Part shown: piece by piece, positions 8,784 through 17,231 of the stretch
Position numbering within the stretch: the first letter of the stretch is position 1
How the letters are laid out: each line of letters opens with the position of its first letter
DNA from: Yoonia sp034652275
GTDB taxonomy: Bacteria > Pseudomonadota > Alphaproteobacteria > Rhodobacterales > Rhodobacteraceae
DNA: 64,000 bases
Assembly (NCBI RefSeq): GCF_034652275.1
Contig: NZ_JAXIWG010000002.1
Location: forward strand, 620,001-684,000
Direction: 5' to 3'
Position numbers and translations under genes: made by a program
The notes under the pieces: model-generated
Databases searched by the model: none
Told to the model about the DNA's origin: nothing
Seen by the model: only the letters and a program-made list of their open reading frames with translations

Positions 8784-8909
8784 TTAGCCCTGACGGGCCT
8801 TGAACCGGCGTTGCGTCTTGTTGATCACATAGACGCGGCCCTTGCGGCGCACGACGCGGCAATCGCGATGGCGCTGCTTGAGCGAGCGGAGGGAGTTACG
8901 GACCTTCAT
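8784..8909 (-). CDS. rpmJ: 50S ribosomal protein L36 (type B)
   Basis: The 41-residue basic protein begins MKVRNSLRSLKQRH and ends in RFKARQG. It has the length and sequence of the alternative (type B, ykgO-like) L36, which has a single Cys-containing 'DCRVVRRKGRVYVINKT' core and not the four-ligand zinc site of type A. It is a small component of the large ribosomal subunit. It stands alone with its own terminator, not in a ribosomal protein operon. Confidence 0.95.
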   Translation of the reverse strand: MKVRNSLRSLKQRHRDCRVVRRKGRVYVINKTQRRFKARQG

Positions 8910-8984
8910 GGTGCGTGTCCTTCATGTCGCGGCGCGCGGATTGCGCCTTGGGTTGCATTGAGGCCGGAATGGCCCGCGAAATCA

Positions 8985-9059
8985 TGGTGGACGATACTGG
9001 GATCGAACCAGTGACCCCTTCGATGTCAACGAAGTGCTCTACCGCTGAGCTAATCATCC
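8985..9059 (-). tRNA. tRNA-Val (anticodon GAC)
   Basis: The minus strand gives acceptor arms GGATGAT/ATCGTCC, D-arm GCTC..GAGC, anticodon loop TTGACAT with anticodon GAC, T-arm ACTGG-TTCGATC-CCAGT, discriminator A and an encoded CCA (8985-8987). All stems pair. Confidence 0.93.
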
Positions 9060-9213
9060 ATGCCGTCGGCGGTCTGATGCGTCCTACAAAGTAATAGGAC
9101 GCGGCCATGAACCGCGTCAGTCGTGCGGTCTATAAAAGGAGTCGGAACGGGGATCAAGGGCTTTTGCTCATTTCCATAAATGCGCTAGCTTGGTCTTGTG
9201 AAGGAGTGTTTCA

Positions 9214-10077
9214 TTGCTGCCAGCGCCTTATCAACTTGCCCTGCCAGAGGGCCGCACGACCAGTGTCGTTTTCGCCTCGCCGCACAGCGGGCGCGACTAT
9301 CCTGCGGCATTTCTGCGCCGTGCAGTGCTGGATGCACAGGAAATCCGGTCGTCCGAGGACGCGTTCGTCGATCTGTTGTTCGATACTGTGCCATTGCATG
9401 GCGCGCCTTTTCTGACCGCGACCGCGCCGCGCGCGTTTCTCGATCTGAACCGCGGGCCGGATGAATTCGACCCTGCGCTGATCGAAGGGGCGCGCCGCAA
9501 TGCGCACAACCCGCGCATCGCAAGCGGTCTGGGCGTGATTCCGCGCGTGGTGGCGAATGGCCGGCAGATCTATCACGGCAAACTGACGCTGGCCGAGGCG
9601 CATCTGCGGGTCACACAATACTGGCGGCCCTATCATGACCGTTTGCAGACATTGCTGGATGAGAGCATCACCACCTTTGGCGAGGCGATCCTGATCGACT
9701 GCCATTCCATGCCGCACGAGGCGCTGGAAAACATGGGTCCGGCCGGTGCAGGCCGCCCCGATGTCGTGCTGGGGGACCGGTTCGGTGCCACAGCCTCGGG
9801 CGCGGTTGTTGATCAGGTCGAGGCGGCCTTTGTCGCGGCGGGGCTGAAAGTGGCGCGCAACATGCCTTTTGCGGGGGCCTATATCACGCAGCATTATGGC
9901 CGCCCGTCGCGCAACCAGCACGCCATTCAGGTCGAGATCGACCGCGCGCTCTACATGGATGAAAAGTCCCTGACGCCAAGTGCGGGCTTTGACGCGTTCC
10001 GCGACTTGCTGGCAGCCGTGATTGCCGATCTGGCCAATATCGGACGGGTTCACGATCTGCAGGTCGCGGCCGAGTGA
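9214..10077 (+). CDS. N-formylglutamate amidohydrolase family protein
   Basis: This 287-residue protein carries the HutG/N-formylglutamate deformylase pattern: 'VFASPHSGRDYP' near the start, 'LDLNRGPDEFDP', 'YHGKLTLAEAHLR', 'ILIDCHSMPH' and a late 'HAIQVEIDRALYMDE'. The histidines and acidic residues of these motifs are the likely metal ligands. It hydrolyses N-formyl-L-glutamate or a related N-acyl amino acid. The start is TTG at 9214, supported by AAGGAG at 9201-9206. No other hut gene is nearby, so histidine degradation is not shown by context. It is convergent with the ABC-F gene with 6 bp between stops. Confidence 0.85.
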   Translation: MLPAPYQLALPEGRTTSVVFASPHSGRDYPAAFLRRAVLDAQEIRSSEDAFVDLLFDTVPLHGAPFLTATAPRAFLDLNRGPDEFDPALIEGARRNAHNPRIASGLGVIPRVVANGRQIYHGKLTLAEAHLRVTQYWRPYHDRLQTLLDESITTFGEAILIDCHSMPHEALENMGPAGAGRPDVVLGDRFGATASGAVVDQVEAAFVAAGLKVARNMPFAGAYITQHYGRPSRNQHAIQVEIDRALYMDEKSLTPSAGFDAFRDLLAAVIADLANIGRVHDLQVAAE

Positions 10078-10083
10078 TCCGCA

Positions 10084-11598
10084 CTATTGGTTCATCTGGC
10101 TGAGCAGGAATGGTTCGGCGTCATCCACCTCGACCAGCCGCTTGCCGATGATCTGCCAGAACCTGTTGCCGACGTTGCGCAAAAAGCTGCGATCATGGCT
10201 GACCAGCAGACATGTCGCCCCATGGGCAGTCAGTTCCTCCTCCAGTGCTTCTTGGCCTTCGATATCAAGATGGTTGGTGGGTTCGTCCAACAGATAGAAG
10301 TTGGGCTGTCGCAACCGAAGCATCAGCATGGCAAGCCGCGCCTTCTGACCGCCAGACAAGGCACTGATCGGCGTGTCCTGCATCTGGATAGTGACACCTG
10401 CACCCGCCAGCAGACCGCGCGCGCGTTGGTCGCCGATGTCGAACCTGCCCGCGACGGCCTTTAGCGGCGTGTCGCTGTCATCCAGTTGGCCAAGATGCTG
10501 GTCGGAATATCCTGTCACAACGCTTGGCGCGCATCTGACCGGCACATCATCGCCCGAAAGCGCGCGATGTATCAGGCGGATCAGTTGTGTCTTGCCGGTG
10601 CCGTTGGTGCCCAACAATACGATCCGGTCGCCTTGCGTGATCCATTTTTGCCCTGTCCGGTAGAGCAGGCGCCCGTCCGGCGTTTCCACAGCGATATCGT
10701 TCAGCGTCACAAGCGCCTTGGCATGTGTGCCGCTGTTCGACAGGCGAATGTCCCCCGCACCCGTTTCGTGGTGCGCGGGCCTTGCGGCGGCTTCCATCTT
10801 GTCGGCGCGTTCGGTCAACTGTTTGGTTTTGGTGACCAAAAGGTCGGACCCCGAGTTGATCCCGATGTTTTTCAGTTTGGCCGCCTGTTTGCGCAGCTGC
10901 TGCGCCTTGCCCAGATCATTTGTGAACCTGCGTTCGTCAGCCGCGTCCGCCTCGGAGAGCGCTTGGCGCGCCGGGCTGAACGGCAGTGCGAAGATGCGAC
11001 TGTCCGCACCCCGCAAGAACAGCGTCCGGCTGGTGACGGCGTCAAGAAAGGCACGGTCATGGCTGATGACAACAACGGCTGTGGCGCGGGGCAACGCGCC
11101 GAGCCAATGCTGCAACTGTCCAATGCGGCCAAGGTCCAGATGGTTGGTCGGTTCGTCCAGCAGCAACAGGTCCGGTTGCGTGACCCACGCCGCCGCCAGA
11201 AGCGCCGTGCGCTGCCAGCCGCCGCTAAGGGCGTGCAACGGCTGTTTATGCAAAGCGACAGGGACCATCAGATCGTCTAGCACAACATCCACCCGCCAGC
11301 TTTCATAGGTGGCCTGATCTGGTGGCAAGGCGCCAAGGACATGGTCGTAAAGCGTTTGTGCCATCGCCTGCGCGGGCACGTTTTGCGCCACGTGACCTAT
11401 CCGCAGGCCGCGCGCGCGGATGATATCGCCGGTGGTCGGCGCGAACGTGCCTGCGATGCAGCCCATCAAGGTGGATTTGCCCCGCCCGTTCGCGGCAACC
11501 AGCCCAATACGGTCGCCTTTGGAAATCGTCAGGTTCAGGTTTGAAAAAAGCGCATCACCAAGGGTTACGCCCAAGGCGTTGATATTGATCAGTGTCAT
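10084..11598 (-). CDS. ABC-F family ATPase
   Basis: The 504-residue protein has two ABC cassettes and no membrane segment. Walker A motifs are AANGRGKS (about residues 34-41) and GTNGTGKT. Signatures are LSGGW and LSGGQ, and both Walker B strands read LLDEPTNHLD. The cassettes are joined by a charged helical linker with K/R-rich and Asp/Glu-rich stretches. ABC-F proteins bind the ribosomal E site and relieve stalled translation, and some protect against antibiotics. The first signature deviates (W for Q). Which ABC-F subgroup it belongs to cannot be told from sequence reading alone. Confidence 0.88.
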   Translation of the reverse strand: MTLININALGVTLGDALFSNLNLTISKGDRIGLVAANGRGKSTLMGCIAGTFAPTTGDIIRARGLRIGHVAQNVPAQAMAQTLYDHVLGALPPDQATYESWRVDVVLDDLMVPVALHKQPLHALSGGWQRTALLAAAWVTQPDLLLLDEPTNHLDLGRIGQLQHWLGALPRATAVVVISHDRAFLDAVTSRTLFLRGADSRIFALPFSPARQALSEADAADERRFTNDLGKAQQLRKQAAKLKNIGINSGSDLLVTKTKQLTERADKMEAAARPAHHETGAGDIRLSNSGTHAKALVTLNDIAVETPDGRLLYRTGQKWITQGDRIVLLGTNGTGKTQLIRLIHRALSGDDVPVRCAPSVVTGYSDQHLGQLDDSDTPLKAVAGRFDIGDQRARGLLAGAGVTIQMQDTPISALSGGQKARLAMLMLRLRQPNFYLLDEPTNHLDIEGQEALEEELTAHGATCLLVSHDRSFLRNVGNRFWQIIGKRLVEVDDAEPFLLSQMNQ

Positions 11599-11805
11599 TG
11601 AAGATATCTTTACAGGAATGTGTTGCCGCAGCGCGGCTTATGGGCAGACCTGAAAGATCATGCCCTGCAAACGGATTTACAGGGCGAAGCGGGGACCATG
11701 CTGAAGTCGGCGGATGATACGCATGCTCAGCTTGTGCCCTCCCGTTGTGAATGTGACCGATGACCGAAGTCTATGCGCAGATCACCTGACCGATCAAGGC
11801 CCGTG

Positions 11806-13059
11806 TCATCGCAAGGCGCGCCCCTTGATGATCGCATCGGACCCGAATTTCTGCCGGATCAGGTCGGTGGCCTGTTCGGCCTTGGCCCGTTGGCCGGCGG
11901 CAGGGTCGAGCAGGTCGCCGGTCCGGTCGGCATCGGCAGCACTTGTGATCTCGGACAGGCCGACCCCCAGCAGACGGTAGGGACCTTTTCCCGGCACCTG
12001 ATCGAAAAGCCCCCGCGCCACACGATAGATCGTATCGGCCAGTTGCGTGGGGTGATGCAGGCTTTGCCGTTTCGAGACCAGCTTGAAATCGGCGGTCTTG
12101 AGCTTGAGCTGCACGACGCGCCCCGCCTTGTCGGTCGCCTTGGCGCGCGCGCTGACCTTTTCGGCCATCCGCCACAGATGCCCGTCCAGAATATCGGGGT
12201 CGGCCGTGTTTTCGTGAAAGGTGGTTTCATTCGACAGCGTCTTGACCGGCGCGTTGGGGCTGATCCGGCGGGCGTCCTCGCCGCGCGCCAATGCGTAAAG
12301 CCGTTCACCCGTGCTGCCGAATCGCGCGTGCAGGTCGCGCCTGTCCCAGCGCAGCAGATCATCAAAAGTGCGGATACCCGCGGATTCGAGGCTGGCTTGG
12401 GCCGCAGGACCGATCCCCCAGATCAGCCGCACGGATTTCGGACGCAGGAATGCGGTGGTTTCCGCCTTGCCGATGATCGAAAAGCCGCGCGGCTTTTCGA
12501 GATCGGACGCGACCTTGGCCAGAAACTTGTTATGCGACAGCCCGATCGATCCGGTCAGGCCCAATTCATCCTTCATCCGCTTGATAAGCCGCGCGAGCAT
12601 GACCGCAGGTGGCGCGTGGTGCAGTTTCGCCGTGCCGCGCAGGTCCATGAACGCCTCGTCAAGTGACAAAGGTTCGACTTGCGGCGTCAGTTCATCCATC
12701 ATCGCGCGGATCGCGCGGGACGCTTTCACATAGGCATCAAAGCGCGGTTTGATCACGACCGCCTCGGGGCAGAGCTTCAGCGCCTGAAACATCGGCATCG
12801 CGGATTTCACGCCTTTGATCCGCGCCAGATAGCAGGCGGTGGACACCACCCCGCGCCTGCCGCCGCCGATGATGACCGGTTTGTCGGCCAGATCGGGGTT
12901 GTCGCGCTTTTCGACCGAAGCATAAAAGGCGTCGCAATCCATATGCGCGATGCCGAGGTCGAACAGTTCGGGGTGCCGTGTCACGCGGGGTGACCGGCAG
13001 GCGGGACAGCGGGTTTCGCTGTCGAAAGTGGTGAGGCAATCGCGGCACAAGGCAGGCAT
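11806..13059 (-). CDS. dinB: DNA polymerase IV with an N-terminal zinc-finger extension
   Basis: The 417-residue protein is a Y-family translesion polymerase. The core begins at about residue 36 with 'AHMDCDAFYASVE', followed by the 'PVIIGGGRRGVVST' finger region, 'PLSLDEAFMDL' (catalytic Asp/Glu), 'IGLSHNKFLAKVASDLEKP' and a helix-hairpin-helix 'WGIGPAAQASL'. The little-finger domain follows. A 35-residue N-terminal extension carries C5-x2-C8 and C18-x2-C21, which looks like a small zinc ribbon not found in standard DinB of about 350 residues. It copies damaged DNA with low fidelity. The gene is divergent from the glycine riboswitch/dadA unit. Confidence 0.93.
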   Translation of the reverse strand: MPALCRDCLTTFDSETRCPACRSPRVTRHPELFDLGIAHMDCDAFYASVEKRDNPDLADKPVIIGGGRRGVVSTACYLARIKGVKSAMPMFQALKLCPEAVVIKPRFDAYVKASRAIRAMMDELTPQVEPLSLDEAFMDLRGTAKLHHAPPAVMLARLIKRMKDELGLTGSIGLSHNKFLAKVASDLEKPRGFSIIGKAETTAFLRPKSVRLIWGIGPAAQASLESAGIRTFDDLLRWDRRDLHARFGSTGERLYALARGEDARRISPNAPVKTLSNETTFHENTADPDILDGHLWRMAEKVSARAKATDKAGRVVQLKLKTADFKLVSKRQSLHHPTQLADTIYRVARGLFDQVPGKGPYRLLGVGLSEITSAADADRTGDLLDPAAGQRAKAEQATDLIRQKFGSDAIIKGRALR

Positions 13060-13093
13060 GGCCCATCATAGACGGGGCGGTTGCGTAAAAAAG

Positions 13094-13134
13094 AGACTTC
13101 TGGCCTCCGGCGGGGATATTTATGCTCGAACGAT
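13094..13134 (+). repeat. Dispersed intergenic repeat, copy 2
   Basis: It shares GGCCTCCGGCGGGGATATTT and GCTCGAACGATG with the copy at 1245-1289, with TAT in place of GG between the two blocks. It lies between divergent dinB and the glycine riboswitch. Confidence 0.7.
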
Positions 13135-13191
13135 GCGGAATTTCATTTGCGTGGGGCCGGGTTCCAGCGTAATCCGGCGCCATCATACGCC

Positions 13192-13350
13192 ATCCGGGAG
13201 AGAACGGATGTCCGTCGCCGAAGGAGCAACCGCCCCGGTCACTCTCAGGCAAAAGGACCGGTTGGGGTGCAACACGCCGAAGAGTGGCCTTTGATGGCCC
13301 GCCGAAGGAGCAAGCCCGTCATCGGGTGAATCTCTCAGGCACAGCAACGG
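13192..13350 (+). promoter_or_regulatory. Tandem glycine riboswitch
   Basis: Two aptamer-like units follow each other. The first has GCCGAAGGAGCAA at 13217-13229 and CTCTCAGGCAAAAGGAC at about 13242-13258. The second has GCCGAAGGAGCAA at 13301-13313 and TCTCTCAGGCACAG at about 13331-13344. These are the conserved cores of the gcvT-type glycine riboswitch, whose two aptamers bind glycine. The element lies directly before the DadA-like gene, and glycine would be expected to switch it on (family knowledge). Confidence 0.92.
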
Positions 13351-13391
13351 CGGGGGCGAACGCGCGCAAGCGCCAATGGCGGAGAAATGCC

Positions 13392-14633
13392 ATGCCTTCG
13401 ATTGCTGTTATCGGTGCCGGGATTACCGGCGTCACCACTGCCTATTCCCTGATGATCCGCGGCTTCGACGTGACGGTCTATGACCGCCAGCGCTACGCCG
13501 GGATGGAAACCAGTTTTGCCAATGGCGGCCAGCTCAGCGCCTCCAACGCCGAGGTCTGGAACCAATGGTCCACGGTGCTGAAAGGCATCAAGTGGATGCT
13601 GCAGGGCGATGCGCCCCTGTTCGTGAATCCGCGTCCTGGCTGGCACAAGGTCAGCTGGATGATGGAATTTCTGGGCAATATCCCGAACTACAAGTCCAAC
13701 ACCGTCAAGACCGCGAGGCTTGCTGTCGCCGCGCGCGCGGGTCTGGCGGAAATGGCGGACAAATCCGGTGTGGATTTCGATTTCAGCCCGGCGGGTATCC
13801 TGCATTTCTACAAGACCGAACATGATCTGCGCCATGCCCGCATGGTCAATGGCCTTTTGCGCGAAGGTGGACTGGACCGCCGCGAGCTGACAGTGGACGA
13901 GGTGATGGCGCGCGAACCCACGCTGCGGGGCGATATCATCGGGGGATTCTGGACTGAAAGCGACAGCACCGGAGATATTCATAAATTCACCGTCGGTCTG
14001 GCCGACTGGCTGCAAAAACAGGGTGTCACCTTCCGCCTTGGCGCGCCGGTGACGGACCTGCATGTGCGCCCCGATGGTGTCTATGTCGAAAGCGGGGATG
14101 AGACCCGCTTTGACGGGATCGTCATTTCCGCCGGTGTCGCCAGCCGCAAATTCGCGGCCATGCTGGGCGACCGCGTCAATGTCTATCCGGTGAAAGGCTA
14201 TTCGATCACCGTCAATCTGAACGATGCGGCCAGTCAGGCGGCGGCACCCACCACGTCACTTTTGGATGACAAGGCCAAGATCGTCACCTCGCGGCTGGGC
14301 CTGACCCGCCTGCGGGTGGCGGGCACGGCGGAATTCAACGGCGAGAACCGCGATATTCTGGAACGCCGCGTGCGCCCGCTGATCCAGTGGTGCGAAACCC
14401 ATTTCCCCGATGTCTCGACCGAGAATTGCGTGCCTTGGGCCGGCCTGCGTCCGATGATGCCCAATATGATGCCGCGCGTGGGGCCGGGCCGCAACGACCG
14501 CGTGTTCTACAACACGGGCCACGGCCATCTGGGCTGGACGCTGAGCCCCGCGACTGCCGACGCCATCGGCGCAACTGTCGCAGCGCGGTTCAAAAGCAAC
14601 AGCATGGCGCAGTTTGAATTGAAATCGGCCTGA
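13392..14633 (+). CDS. dadA: FAD-dependent D-amino acid dehydrogenase / glycine oxidase-like protein
   Basis: The 413-residue DAO-family flavoprotein begins with the dinucleotide-binding motif VIGAGITGVTTAYSL (residues 5-19). It continues with 'GMETSFANGGQLSASNAEVW' and ends with 'NTGHGHLGWTLSPATA', the FAD-contacting C-terminal motif of DadA. It oxidatively deaminates a D-amino acid, typically D-alanine, to the 2-oxo acid. The ATG at 13392 lies 8 bp after GGAGA; upstream extension would read through the riboswitch. Control by glycine suggests that glycine, sarcosine or D-alanine metabolism is the physiological link. The symbol reflects family similarity, not proven substrate. Confidence 0.85.
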   Translation: MPSIAVIGAGITGVTTAYSLMIRGFDVTVYDRQRYAGMETSFANGGQLSASNAEVWNQWSTVLKGIKWMLQGDAPLFVNPRPGWHKVSWMMEFLGNIPNYKSNTVKTARLAVAARAGLAEMADKSGVDFDFSPAGILHFYKTEHDLRHARMVNGLLREGGLDRRELTVDEVMAREPTLRGDIIGGFWTESDSTGDIHKFTVGLADWLQKQGVTFRLGAPVTDLHVRPDGVYVESGDETRFDGIVISAGVASRKFAAMLGDRVNVYPVKGYSITVNLNDAASQAAAPTTSLLDDKAKIVTSRLGLTRLRVAGTAEFNGENRDILERRVRPLIQWCETHFPDVSTENCVPWAGLRPMMPNMMPRVGPGRNDRVFYNTGHGHLGWTLSPATADAIGATVAARFKSNSMAQFELKSA

Positions 14634-14676
14634 ACTGTGCCTAACTGTCGCTCAAGAAAACGTGAGGGACATGGAA

Positions 14677-15567
14677 ATGCCGATTGATCAAGTTCTGGCC
14701 GAGTTTTTTGGCCGGAACGTTCTTTATCTGGTGCTGGCGGTTTTTATCATCGTCTGCATCATGGCCGGTGTGCGGATCGTGCCGCAGTCGGAAAAGTTCG
14801 TGGTGGAACGCCTTGGCCGTCTGCAATCCGTGCTTGGCCCGGGCATCAACTTCATCGTGCCGTTTCTGGACCGTGTGCGCCATCAGGTCTCGATTCTCGA
14901 GCGGCAATTGCCCCCCATGACACAGGATGCGATCACGTCCGACAACGTGCTGGTGCAGGTCGAAACATCGGTGTTCTACCGGATCATCGAACCTGAAAAG
15001 ACCGTCTACCGCATCCGCGATGTCGATGCCGCGATTGCCACGACCGTGGCGGGGATCGTGCGGTCCGAGATCGGGCGCATGGAGCTTGATCAGGTGCAGG
15101 CCAACCGCAGCCGGTTGATCGAGGCTGTGCGCGAACAGGTGTCCCAGCAGGTCGATGACTGGGGAATCGAGGTGACGCGCGCCGAAATCCTTGACGTTAA
15201 TCTCGATCAGGCGACCCGTGCGGCCATGTTGCAGCAGTTGAACGCCGAACGCGCCCGCCGTGCGCAGGTGACCGAGGCCGAGGGCAAGAAGCGTGCTGTG
15301 GAATTGCAGGCCGACGCCGATCTTTACGCCGCCGAACAGGAAGCCAAGGCGCGCCGCGTGCTCGCTGATGCCGAAGCCTATGCAACGCAGGTCGTGGCCG
15401 GTGCGATTGCCGAAAACGGGCTGGAAGCCGCGCAATATCAGGTCGCGCTGAAACAGGTCGAGGCGATTTCCAAGATGGGTGCGGGCCAAGGCAACCAGAC
15501 CGTCGTGCTGCCCGCCAATGCGCTGGATGCCTTTGCCGATGCCTTCAAGATGCTGAAAGGGCGCTGA
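14677..15567 (+). CDS. qmcA: SPFH/band 7 membrane protein (QmcA-like stomatin homologue)
   Basis: This protein of about 296 residues has one N-terminal membrane segment ('VLYLVLAVFIIVCIMAGVRI'), then the band-7/SPFH domain ('IVPQSEKFVVERLGRL' to 'GIEVTRAEILDVNL'). An Ala/Glu/Arg-rich coiled coil with 'ERARRAQVTEAEGKK' follows. Stomatin-like proteins oligomerise in the membrane and scaffold protein quality control. The start at 14677 is preferred because AGGGA at 14664-14668 is then 8 bp away; GTG 14662 and ATG 14671 are possible alternatives. It overlaps almost directly with the NfeD gene, its usual partner. Confidence 0.9.
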   Translation: MPIDQVLAEFFGRNVLYLVLAVFIIVCIMAGVRIVPQSEKFVVERLGRLQSVLGPGINFIVPFLDRVRHQVSILERQLPPMTQDAITSDNVLVQVETSVFYRIIEPEKTVYRIRDVDAAIATTVAGIVRSEIGRMELDQVQANRSRLIEAVREQVSQQVDDWGIEVTRAEILDVNLDQATRAAMLQQLNAERARRAQVTEAEGKKRAVELQADADLYAAEQEAKARRVLADAEAYATQVVAGAIAENGLEAAQYQVALKQVEAISKMGAGQGNQTVVLPANALDAFADAFKMLKGR

Positions 15568-15568
15568 G

Positions 15569-15841
15569 ATGCTGCTTTGGACGGAATGGTGGGTCTGGAT
15601 GTCGGGGGCATTGATCCTTGCCACGCTCGAAGTCCTGATCCCCGGCTACATCTTTCTGGGTTTCGCCATCGGTGCGGGGCTGATGGGTCTGCTGATCCTG
15701 TTCGGGGTCAATGCCGCGGGCCTTGCCCTGACGCTGGCGGTTTTTGCGGTCCTGTCGCTGTTGTCCTATCTTGGGATGCGCCGTTTTTTCAGTCTGCGTA
15801 AAGGGCAGGTCAAGGTCTGGGAAACCGACATCAACGACTGA
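15569..15841 (+). CDS. NfeD family membrane protein
   Basis: The 90-residue protein has two or three hydrophobic segments ('LILATLEVLIPGYIFLGFAI', 'LGLLILF..', 'LTLAVFAVLSLLSYLG') and a short charged tail. It is the short form of NfeD, lacking most of the OB-fold domain. Its ATG is one base after the SPFH gene's stop, so the two are translationally linked. SPFH/NfeD pairs form a conserved membrane quality-control unit (family knowledge). Confidence 0.85.
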   Translation: MLLWTEWWVWMSGALILATLEVLIPGYIFLGFAIGAGLMGLLILFGVNAAGLALTLAVFAVLSLLSYLGMRRFFSLRKGQVKVWETDIND

Positions 15842-15911
15842 GCCGCACCTCCAGAGCGGAACGATTACGGCGCGCGTTGCTTTCTGTCTTATGGACAGAA
15901 AGGAAATCCCG

Positions 15912-16388
15912 ATGTCATATTTTCGCTTTGCCGCCATGATCGCGACCTTCACGGTCGTGATGTATGGCCTCATGTACCTGAACACCTATGCAATAGATCA
16001 CGTCTATTTCAGCCAGACGCGGGCTTGGATGGCGCTCTATATGGGGGCGGCCATGGCGGTCATCATGCTTGCGTTCATGCTGGGCATGTATGGCAACAAG
16101 ACCGCCAATATCGCCATTTTCGTGGGCAGCGGTCTGGCTTTTGCGGCCGCCCTGTATCTGCTGCGCAGTCAGGCCACGGTTGATGAGATCGCATGGATGA
16201 AGGCGATGATCCCGCATCATTCCATCGCGATCCTGACCAGTGAACGCGCTGATCTGGATGATCCGCGGGTTGTCGCCCTGGCGGAGGAGATCATCGCGGC
16301 GCAGCGTCTGGAAATCGCTGAAATGCAGGCGTTGATCGTCGATCTTGAAGGCGGGCCAGCGGCGACACCCGCAATCGACGGGCGCTAG
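15912..16388 (+). CDS. DUF305-type membrane protein
   Basis: The 158-residue protein has three hydrophobic segments in the first 100 residues. A C-terminal soluble part contains 'AWMKAMIPHHSIAILTSERA', then 'VALAEEIIAAQRLEIAEM'. The 'MIPHH...A..A......ARxIIxxQxxEIxxM' pattern is that of DUF305, a ferritin-like helical domain whose histidines may bind a metal. RBS-like AAGGAAA precedes the ATG at 15912. Its stop overlaps the convergent pyrF stop. Its function is not established; copper or nickel handling has been proposed for relatives. Confidence 0.8.
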   Translation: MSYFRFAAMIATFTVVMYGLMYLNTYAIDHVYFSQTRAWMALYMGAAMAVIMLAFMLGMYGNKTANIAIFVGSGLAFAAALYLLRSQATVDEIAWMKAMIPHHSIAILTSERADLDDPRVVALAEEIIAAQRLEIAEMQALIVDLEGGPAATPAIDGR

Positions 16389-17080
16389 GCGCGGGCTAGT
16401 TCCTGAAGGATCGCCATTGCGGCGGCGCGCGGGTCATTCGCCTGCCAGATCGGGCGACCGACGACGACATGATCGGCCCCGTTCGCAATCGCCCGCGCAG
16501 GGGTCATCACCCGTTTCTGGTCGCCCAATGCCGCCCCTTCGGGACGCACGCCGGGGGTGACGATCAGCTTGCCTGCGGATTCGGGCAGGGCGCGGATCAA
16601 TGCGGCCTCTTGCGGGGATGCGATGACGCCATCTGCCCCCGCCAGAAACGCCAGCCCTGCGCGTTCCTGCACCAGATCAGCCACATTGCCCGCCTTGATG
16701 CAGGACGCATCCAGATCGGCGCGGTCAAGCGAGGTCAGGATCGTTACGGCGAGGATTTTCATATCCGACCCCGCCGCGCCCTGCCGTGCGGCGCGCACCA
16801 CATGCGGGTCGCCATGCACGGTCAGGAAATCCAGATCGAAGGTGGCGATGCCGCGCACCGCAGCCTCGACGGTGGCGCCGATGTCGAACAGTTTCATGTC
16901 CAGAAAGATGCGTTTGCCCTGTTCCTGCTTCAGCTCGTTGGCCAGCGCCAGACCGCCCCCCGTTAGCATCCCCAGCCCGATCTTGTAGAATGACACCGCA
17001 TCGCCAAGGGCTGCGGCAAGGTCCAGCCCGGCCACGACATTGGGCACGTCGAGGGCAACGATCAGGCGGTCATCGGGCAT
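16385..17080 (-). CDS. pyrF: Orotidine 5'-phosphate decarboxylase
   Basis: This 231-residue TIM-barrel enzyme converts OMP to UMP, the last step of de novo pyrimidine synthesis. Visible motifs are 'LIVALDVPN' at the start, 'FLDMKLFDIGATV' (the Asp-Lys-x-x-Asp catalytic set), 'LTVHGDPHVVRAA' and 'VTPGVRPEG', and a C-terminal 'VVGRPIWQA'. The start at 17080 follows AAAGGA on the minus strand; longer in-frame starts lack a site. It is divergent from clpB. Confidence 0.95.
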   Translation of the reverse strand: MPDDRLIVALDVPNVVAGLDLAAALGDAVSFYKIGLGMLTGGGLALANELKQEQGKRIFLDMKLFDIGATVEAAVRGIATFDLDFLTVHGDPHVVRAARQGAAGSDMKILAVTILTSLDRADLDASCIKAGNVADLVQERAGLAFLAGADGVIASPQEAALIRALPESAGKLIVTPGVRPEGAALGDQKRVMTPARAIANGADHVVVGRPIWQANDPRAAAMAILQELARA

Positions 17081-17231
17081 AGTGGGTCCTTTCGTGGTTT
17101 CCAGCGGTCTAGCCTTTGGGCGGGTCTTGCGCAATCAATCCTGCCCACCCATTTATGGGGTGAGGCCCAATTGGGCATGTGCCGCAAAGCCGGGCATGTC
17201 CGTCACCGGGCGCTTTATAAAGGAGAGACCC

